A DNA stretch of 64,000 nt from positions 14,164,041 to 14,228,040 of the forward strand of contig CM026562.1 in NCBI GenBank assembly GCA_015143295.1. Direction: 5' to 3'. The number at the start of each line of letters is the position of its first letter. Positions within the stretch are counted from its first letter, which is position 1. Below the pieces are notes generated by a model. It saw only the letters and a program-made list of their open reading frames with translations, did no database searches and was not told the DNA's origin. The position numbers and the translations under genes were made by a program. This DNA comes from Tetracentron sinense (Eukaryota; Streptophyta; Magnoliopsida; Trochodendrales; Trochodendraceae). Below are positions 57,236 through 64,000 of this stretch, one piece after another.

Positions 57236-57673
57236 AAGAATTTCCAGTTCATTCAATAATCCTATCATCTTTATGATGTGTTTCTTGATTGGAGTTCCCT
57301 CAGTCATCTTGGTGTTAACAAGGGATTTCAACTTTACTTGTCGAGCTGACCTATTTTGCTCACCAAAAATCTCATGAAGGTTTTGCAAAATGTCAGAAGC
57401 CTTATCCATGTGTTCATGCTGGCTTTGCAAAATGTTAGACATCGAAGCCAATATGTAATACTTGATCATTTGATTGAACCTCTCCCATTGCTCTAACTCA
57501 GCCTTTTGGGCCGGTGAAGCATCTGGAGGAATTTCGAGCTTAGGTGTCTTAAGACATAGGTCAAGGTTATCCACGGTAAACACAATTCTAATCTTTCTTT
57601 TCCAGTCTATATAGTTAGTTCCTACTAACTTTTCATCACGAAGAATTTCAGTTAATGGGTGTAGGCCTATCAT
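57236..57673 (-). pseudogene. gag: Element H gag, N-terminal part
   Basis: ATG at 57671-57673 (MIGLHPLTEILRDEKLVGTN) is open for about 145 codons of capsid (DWKRKIRIVF, NILQSQHEHMDKASDIL, GEQNRSARQVKLKSLV, LLNELEILGG). It then runs into the E-family LTR fragment, which adds a few unrelated residues before a stop at 57197. Confidence 0.88.
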
Positions 57674-59450
57674 GATCTAATCAAATGACAAATAAGACAG
57701 TATTAGGGATCTATTGTATTCATTAATACCAATTAGATTATGGGCCTGTTTCTAATGGTATTGCCAATTTGGGAAGAATTAATTGGCATCGAAAACCTAG
57801 ACACTGGCTTAATGTGATCCTGCCTTTGGGCACATCATCACATCGCCTTGAATAGGCAGATAGAAACTATCTTCTCAAATTTCACAGATCTCATCTTGTG
57901 AATTCTGGAGTATTCGATCTACTGTCTGATCTATAAGGGATGTTATACTCACGCTTTGGCGTTATTGTATAATATCTCTTATTTATGTGCCCACCTACCA
58001 TGAACCTAATAAACACCTAATGAGAGCTCACGCTTTGGCGTTATTGCTCCCACTATTTGCTTATTCAGTTTTTACCATGTTCACTCATAGGTGAGAGGGA
58101 TTGGGCCCGGCTTTGGCCTGTCAGCTTACTCACACTCCCCACTATAAGATCACATAGTGTATGGTAGAAGATCATAATACATAGGGACTTGTCCCCAGTC
58201 TTATATACACATGATATATCAAGAGCAATTATTTCAACAGAATAATTAAACATATAAACAGATATCATCTCATGATAAATAAATAGCAGTTATCATCTTA
58301 TGATAATAAAATATTAGTATACAAGATTAATCGTTATGGGTTAATAAATTAAAATGCATGGATGCAAGGGAATGCGATAAGAACAAAGGTAGCTCGTAAA
58401 CTCCTTCACGATCCCTTCCTTTATCATCTTATCTAGATCACATCGCAACATCCTCCTTCACAGCATGTCCACTAATGCATTAAATAGAATTTAAATGGCA
58501 TTAGGGAAACCAGTATTCTATTCGCCCTTTTCAGGGAAACCGAATGAATCTGCCCTTTACAGATTGCGAAAACCTACTACATATTAACCTCTAGTATGAA
58601 TGCATGAATGATAAACAATTTATCATATATTATGACCCATAACTATAATCTCATATAAAAAAGATGCTACATGGTGATGGAATACTTTTTCTTATTTTTA
58701 AAAGGATTTAAAATTTGATAACAATTATCAAATCACCCGAACAAAATCTATATCTTATATAGATGAAACCCCGGAAAAATAAAACAATTATATTTTTCAT
58801 AAAACAATTTTCATAATCAAATAATGCAATTTAGGAAAAATTTGAAAGACTCTTGGAAAATTAATTTAGAAAACTCATTTTCCCGCTTTAGATTTTTGAC
58901 TCAAGTTTTGACCCTCAAAAAGATTGATTCTGGAAAAACTTTCTTCACGAAAGTTGTAGATCTTTTCGACGACTTCGAACATCGAAAACGATATACTAAC
59001 GGACCTAAATCGGACTTACGGTCATAAAGTTATGGCCAAAATACCGAAATTGTATCGATTCTTCTAATCAAATACAAATCCGAAAATCCATGAATCAATT
59101 TAAATCTAAATAAGCTTTAATCTCCAAGAACGCTTAAGCAAGGGTGTCAAACACCATGAGATTTATTAATTAATGATCAAATCATTTAAAAGGAATTTCA
59201 AAATAAACTCTTTGTTTGAATTTAATTATATCACATATAATACTAGTTTTTAAAATTTATTTAATTATCAAATCTCATTCAATAATATAATAAATATTTA
59301 TTTATTCATCTTATGAACAAATAAAATAATAAAAACTACGAGCAATATTAAATAGATCTAAATTAATTCATCTCATGAATTAAAAAATCCATTTAATTAC
59401 TTTATCAAAATAAAATAAAAATACTCCTAACCATGGGCTCTGATACCAAT
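57674..59450 (-). promoter_or_regulatory. Leader and primer binding site of element H
   Basis: Noncoding. It is colinear with F's leader except for two blocks: 58095-58255, and 58815-59165, which is unrelated to F and contains AAGTTGTAGATCTTTTCGA...AAAGTTATGGCC (58951-59038, plus strand). The primer site TGGTATCAGAGC (minus) is at 59437-59448. Confidence 0.8.
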
Positions 59451-61678
59451 TGAAGGGGGATCCGGATAAAAATTTCTCCGAAAACTGGATCCTCTAGATC
59501 TTAATACCATAAAAAGCATCAAAATTATCTAAGAGTTTTAGTCATATCACCTCGGTGAATGTTTTTTCACCGGTGAAGCTTAATCCACTCAAACCGTCAG
59601 AACTCTTTGTAGAGATTTCTTCGAAAAAATACTAGAAGATCGATCCTTGTTCTTCACTATCCCCATGAAGCTTTAGAATCTCCTTTGGAATTATAGAAGC
59701 AAGAGGAAGAAGATGGATCAATGGTGTAGACCTTCTATCACCAATAATACTAAGGTTCAAAACCCGAGATTTGCAAAACCCAACTAGGACCACCAATATA
59801 GCTCACAAAAATCCCTAGGGGTCTCCCCTAGGGTTCACGGTTTGGAGAGAGAGAGGAGAGGAGAGGAGAGGAGAGAAAAAATTCTGGCGAATTCTACTTA
59901 ATGGTCTAGGGTGTTGGGGGTATTTATAGACTAGGATCTTATCCTAATCCTACTCCAACTTGTTCTTATCAAGTAGGATTTATTAATTAACAATAACTCT
60001 TATCATTAATTAAATAAACTCCTAGTTAATCTATAACTACTTTAATTATAGTAATCCTGTTAATTAAAGAGTCCCTATTATAAGAGGATTCCTTAATTAA
60101 AAGAGATAAGTCAACATCCTACACCAAAGTAGGAAACCTAGTCAAACTAGGAATCCACAAGGTGAGCGTGAGCTTCTATGGGGCGTGAGATTTGAGGAGT
60201 TAAAACTCCTTATTGTAATCTAATTACAATAACATCTTAATCCTAATTGCAATCCAACACTTGGATTTTAATTCCATAATAAAAGGAATTATATTTCAAT
60301 AATTATTCAATTAAACAAATCCTAATCCAATTAGGATTCCCCAAGTGGGCGCCCCACCCTAGGGTTTAAACCCATGGGCTTTGGCCCATATTAAAGGTCT
60401 ATTTTAATGGGTTTATGGATGTGGGTCAAACCCATTTCCCCTTTAATTATGTTAATCAAATAATTACTAAAATAATCCCTTAGTTTAAATTAACAATTAA
60501 TTTATACAATTGATTAACTATTAATCTATTTAATTAAATGATTAACTTTTAATCACTTAAAATAATTGATTAAATTTTAATCAATTATTGAGCTTGTATT
60601 TCTTATGTGAGCACCTCCACAGATTGCTCTAAGATATTCTTACCTTGGCTTATCCAATGTTATCCCATTGATCCTAAATGGGAATTATATCGGAATTGCA
60701 AGTGACGTGAGATATCCATGTTGCAATTGAATCCTAGTGTATGAACATTAACCATTACGGATCCCGGCACATGAACTTTTAAATTCGATTTATCCTTCCA
60801 AATACATTATCCCTAATGTGCCTTCGAGATTGACATACTATCTAACCCATAGCCCATTGCAAATTTCGGGTTTCCGAGACTTATGATTAAGTAATGAGAA
60901 ACAATTTCTCATGAAAAATATTTTGAAAAAATCCTTTTATAAATATAATACCTTTTAATAAAAGTATATTTCAAAACTTATTTTGTTTTCAAAATCACCT
61001 GCGTAGGATTTGAACTTAATCAAATGTCTTACCTGGAACTTGGATAATCTCTCAAATTAATGAGTATGGATTTCTTGTTTGAAATTCATCATGACTCGAA
61101 CAACTTTCTAACTATCCAACTGTCACTGTATTGTATTCCCTAAGTTAGAAAATACGTTGGTGGAATCAAAACAGTTAGATCACCGCCCAGTCATAGATGA
61201 ACTCATCAGATCCAAGGATCATCGAAACCGTTCAATGTGAATGAGAGACCAACTATCTGATAATATGTTTATGCAAGAGGTCTCTCATTGAATGCAGTCA
61301 GTCAGTGTACTTTTAAGCACCCATATGCTGATGTGTAGTCTCCACTACAATAGTTCGAGATAGAACTACATCTCAACTATTGAGAATATCTTAGCATTCT
61401 GGTAGCCATATAAGTGAAGTACCCAGCTTCACCCACAGCTGTGACTATATAAGGTATATGGAACCGAAAAGTTATATTTACTTGTGATAATCTAATCACA
61501 TAACTTTGCTACAATATATCCTATGGACCTTTATCGATATCTCATATCGTATAGATCATCTCATGATCATGGTCAATTACTCATAATGAATACACAATAG
61601 ATTAAGAAGAAGCATTTATTAATCAAATTAATAAGGTTCTAACAATCTAAATGACATTTCTGGGCATCATGTCTAATA
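59451..61678 (-). repeat. 5' LTR of element H (2228 bp)
   Basis: TG at 59451 to ...CTAATA at 61678 (TG changed to TA at the LTR start). Colinear with solo LTR C and F's LTR. TATA box (TCTATAAATACC, minus) near 59921-59932. A GGAGA microsatellite lies at about 59845-59875. Confidence 0.92.
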
Positions 61679-61962
61679 GCTAGGACAAGCTTAGGGGTGG
61701 TCTGGTAAGGATACTGGGATGTCTAAGATCACCTCAGTGGGGATGGAAGAGGCTAAGGGGTCTGGTCTTAGACTACCCGAAATTCTACAGGGGTTTAGTA
61801 TGAGTTTTTTGAAATGAGTTTGAACTAAGGATTGAGGTGGTTTAAATAGAGTTGGGGCTAGCCTTGGGGCATTTCTGGGATTAAATCAGGCGTGGGGGAC
61901 AAGCTGGAAGAAGACTGGAGGAGGCCAGGAGGGGAGCTACTGTGTATCTGCAGAGATCAGGT

Positions 61963-62138
61963 AATGGTGGTAATAACATTACCGCCATTCCTGATCAGGG
62001 CAAGATTGGGAGTGGTGGTAATGTTATTACCGCCATTTATTGGTTTTTGCCAAAAATGGCTAAGCCTCAACATACTTGGCCTGATCTACTGTAGCAAAGA
62101 CTGAAAAAGGAAATGGCGGTAATAGTATTATCGCCATT
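61963..62138. repeat. Three 27-bp palindromes
   Basis: AATGGTGGTAAT-AAC-ATTACCGCCATT (61963-61989), AGTGGTGGTAAT-GTT-ATTACCGCCATT (62011-62037) and AATGGCGGTAAT-AGT-ATTATCGCCATT (62112-62138). The 12-bp arms have one or two mismatches and the loop is always 3 nt. Confidence 0.85.
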
Positions 62139-62239
62139 CCTGATTTTTAAAATTTTGGGGGTGTGGGCTCCACTACAACGGCTTCTAAGGGCCTGTGGGT
62201 CCATGTTTGGGCCCATAGAGGGTTCTGGGCCTGATTTTA

Positions 62240-62500
62240 AGATTTTTGGACCCTAGGGCTGAGCCAGGGTTTATCTATGGTTAGACTAGGATTTACCTAG
62301 GGTTAGGCATAGGGTTGACTAGGGTTTGACCTAGGGTATGACTAGGGTTTACCTAGGGTTTGGTTTTGTCCTAGGGTTAGGCCTAGGGCTTGACTAGGGT
62401 TTGACCAGGGTTTACCTAGGGTTAGGATTTGTCCTAAGGTTAAGCCTAGGGCTTGACTAAGGTTTGACCAGGGTTTATTGAGGGTTAGACTAGACTCAGC
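62240..62500 (+). repeat. TAGGGTTTGAC-type imperfect tandem tract
   Basis: Units such as GACTAGGGTTTACCTAGGGTTAGG recur with variation. It resembles but is not the plant telomere repeat TTTAGGG, which never appears in an uninterrupted series here. Confidence 0.75.
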
Positions 62501-62918
62501 TGGAGGATAACTATGGCTAATGGGCTTAACAATAGTTAGGGCAGGGTGTAAGAATTGGGTGCTTACACTGGGGACTAAAGTTTGATTGACCGGGGGTGGT
62601 CCAGTGCATGGTTTTAAGGTTTGGGATCAGAGGCCTAAGGTTGAGTCCAGAGACTAAGGTATGGGCCCAAAGGCCAAAGGTTGGGCCTAGAGGCTTAGGA
62701 TTGGGCCCGATGGCCTAGGGTAAGCCCGAAGGCCTAGGGTTGTTTAACCGGAGTTACATGATGAGTTAACCATGGTTAAAAAGGTCCAAATCATATCTTT
62801 TGGGTCTATTTGTATTTTTTCAGATTAATTGGAATTTCCTGGATTTTTTCAAAGGTTAAATTACTTTAACCATGATTAAAAGTTAACCGTGATTGAGTTA
62901 ACTGGGGTTAAAACTATT

Positions 62919-64000
62919 AATCATGTGCCTCTGGTAGGCCTAAGAGTGGTTGATGGCTTTCAGTCAACGCTCTTCGATCAGATTCAGCAGCTCATACTGA
63001 GTCTGTGCCCATTCTGTTTCTGAGATTTCTGCTTCCATTAACACCTGGAGTAATGAAATTTGTACTTCAATAGGGATGCCTGCTTCCATAACATAGGCCA
63101 GAGAGAATGGTGTTGCCCCAGTTGAAGTTCGGATGGACGTTTTGTAGGCCATGAGTGCGTATGAGAGCATCTCATGCCAGGTAGAATAATTAGTTGTCAT
63201 CTTCTCTATGATTTTCTTCATGTTCTTGTTGGCAGCTTTAACTGCACCATTGGTTTGTGGCCTGTGGCCTATATGGCGTGGAGTTGTGATGCCGTATCTT
63301 AAATTTATGGCAGAGATTAGTCATCTACTTGTTGCAGAAGTTGAGAGCATTGTCTGTTACAACCTCGAACGGGACACCGTACCGGCTGATGATATCATTT
63401 TTCAGAAAACACTGAATCACAGAGGCAATGACGTTGGCATAAGAGGTTGCCTTAACCCATTTTGTGAAGTAATCGATTACAACTAGGATGAATCAATGTC
63501 CGTTTGATGCTTTCGGAGCTATGGGTCCGATGACGTCAATGCCCCAAGCTGAGAATGGCCATAGAGCAGTGGGGTTGTGCAGCCTGATCGACGGTGCATT
63601 GATTCTGTCGGCATAGACTTGGCACTGGTGGTAGTTCGGTAGATGCTTGCAACAGTCAGATTTCATCGTAGACCAATAGTAGCCCAGTCTGAGTATCTTC
63701 TTGGAGAGCATCAACCTATTCATGTGTGGGCCATAAGTTCCTCCGTGAACTTCTTCAACTACCTGTGCAGTTTCACGGGTGTCGAGGCATCTGAGCCAGA
63801 TTAGGTTTGGCGATCTCTTGTACAAGATTCTCCCTGAGAGGACAAACTGAATGGCCAGTCTTCTGATTACCCGATGGTCTGTTCTGGTAGGGTCGAGTTA
63901 GAAAGTCCCGTCCTTGAGATACTGCTTGATATCCATATACCAAGGCTTGTTGTCTGATACCTCTTTGATCTGAAGGCAGTAGGTAGGTTGATCCTATTAC
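62919..64000 (-). pseudogene. pol: Tat-lineage Ty3/gypsy pol fragment (RNase H-integrase linker and integrase)
   Basis: From the right edge: DNKPWYMDIKQYLKDG (then a stop), RVIRRLAIQFVLSGRILYKRS, HHCC region VHGGTYGPHMN...CHQCQVYADR, integrase core WPFSAWGIDVIGPIAPKASNGH, a stop, then FILVVIDYFTKW, TDNALNF, YRPQTNG-type, and the C-terminal part WHEMLSYALMAYKTSIRTSTGATPFSLAY. The catalytic Glu of the NGAVEAANK motif is Lys, and at least four stops interrupt it. The sequence continues with stops to about 62919, then diverges. Motifs are those of Tat/Ogre/Retand-type integrases. The element continues beyond the window. Confidence 0.85.

Larger units (their letters stand above)
53017..61678 (-). 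mobile_element. Element H: copia of the C/F family
   Basis: 5' LTR 59451-61678, primer site, leader, gag and pol lie on the minus strand. The 3' end is truncated within the RT/RNase H junction against M's LTR. An E-family LTR fragment (55416-57235) replaces the gag C-terminus, knuckle and protease. H is the better preserved sister of F. Confidence 0.88.
61679..62918. other. Unassigned repeat-rich stretch between H and the Tat remnant
   Basis: No supported gene; a 70-codon ORF at 61892-62104 overlaps the hairpin repeats. Features are three 27-bp palindromes (61963-62138), a CTAGGGTTTGAC-rich tract (62240-62500), an inverted repeat TGTAAG...CTTACA (62549-62569), and imperfect repeats of about 20 bp with GGCCCAAAGGCC (62600-62745). 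It may be LTR or 3' untranslated DNA of the adjacent gypsy element; I cannot fix LTR edges. Confidence 0.5.

Noticed and set aside
42026..61678. F and H as a tandem segmental duplication
   Set aside because: Their flanks differ (L versus M), their leaders differ internally and their truncation points differ, so they are separate insertions of one family.
62240..62500. Interstitial telomere repeat
   Set aside because: Units are TAGGGTTTGAC- or CCTAGGGTTAGG-like and irregular; TTTAGGG is never repeated in tandem.

Overview
The window is plant nuclear DNA (a flowering plant, probably a eudicot; I cannot name the species) and consists almost entirely of LTR retrotransposons. The evidence is tRNA-iMet-type primer binding sites (TGGTATCAGAGC), TG...CA long terminal repeats, 5-bp target-site duplications, and Ty3/gypsy and Ty1/copia Gag-Pol proteins. 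I find no host gene, tRNA, rRNA or CRISPR array. Every large coding region is broken by stops, frameshifts or deletions.

The first 39.5 kb is one deep nest. Element letters are mine. Copia element E (minus) has its 3' LTR split by gypsy element D (minus, 1-31412, Tekay-like chromovirus). D's 5' LTR is split twice. One insert is a solo copia LTR C (6669-21990, duplication TTAAG). The other is a gag-only Sirevirus-like element G (23628-30700, duplication CTAAC). C is split by gypsy element A (plus, 8299-21388, duplication CTATA). A's 3' LTR is split by a third gypsy LTR, N (minus), which holds the 3' end of a further Tekay-like element B. This is up to six levels deep.

From 39.5 to 53 kb lies the 3' half of a Sirevirus K (plus). 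It is split by solo gypsy LTR L (41948-49052, duplication CCTAA), and copia F (minus) sits inside L. Then comes a remnant of another Sirevirus-like element M. From 53 to 61.7 kb is copia H (minus), of the same family as F and C, with part of an E-family LTR replacing its protease region. The last 2.3 kb holds unassigned repeat-rich DNA and a broken Tat-lineage gypsy integrase (minus) that runs off the window.

Three things look new to me. (1) The LTRs of A and B both carry a 39-codon ORF that starts and ends at the same place. It differs almost only by synonymous changes, and its core (PWVEEEYVEE) is also kept in D. (2) A and D both have a short GT...AG intron-like insertion (142 and 138 bp) at exactly the same codon between gag and protease; removing it restores one continuous frame. 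(3) Several LTR families carry a GC-rich cassette of palindromic or tandem short repeats. In A versus B the cassette is entirely different while its flanks are conserved, as if it were exchangeable.
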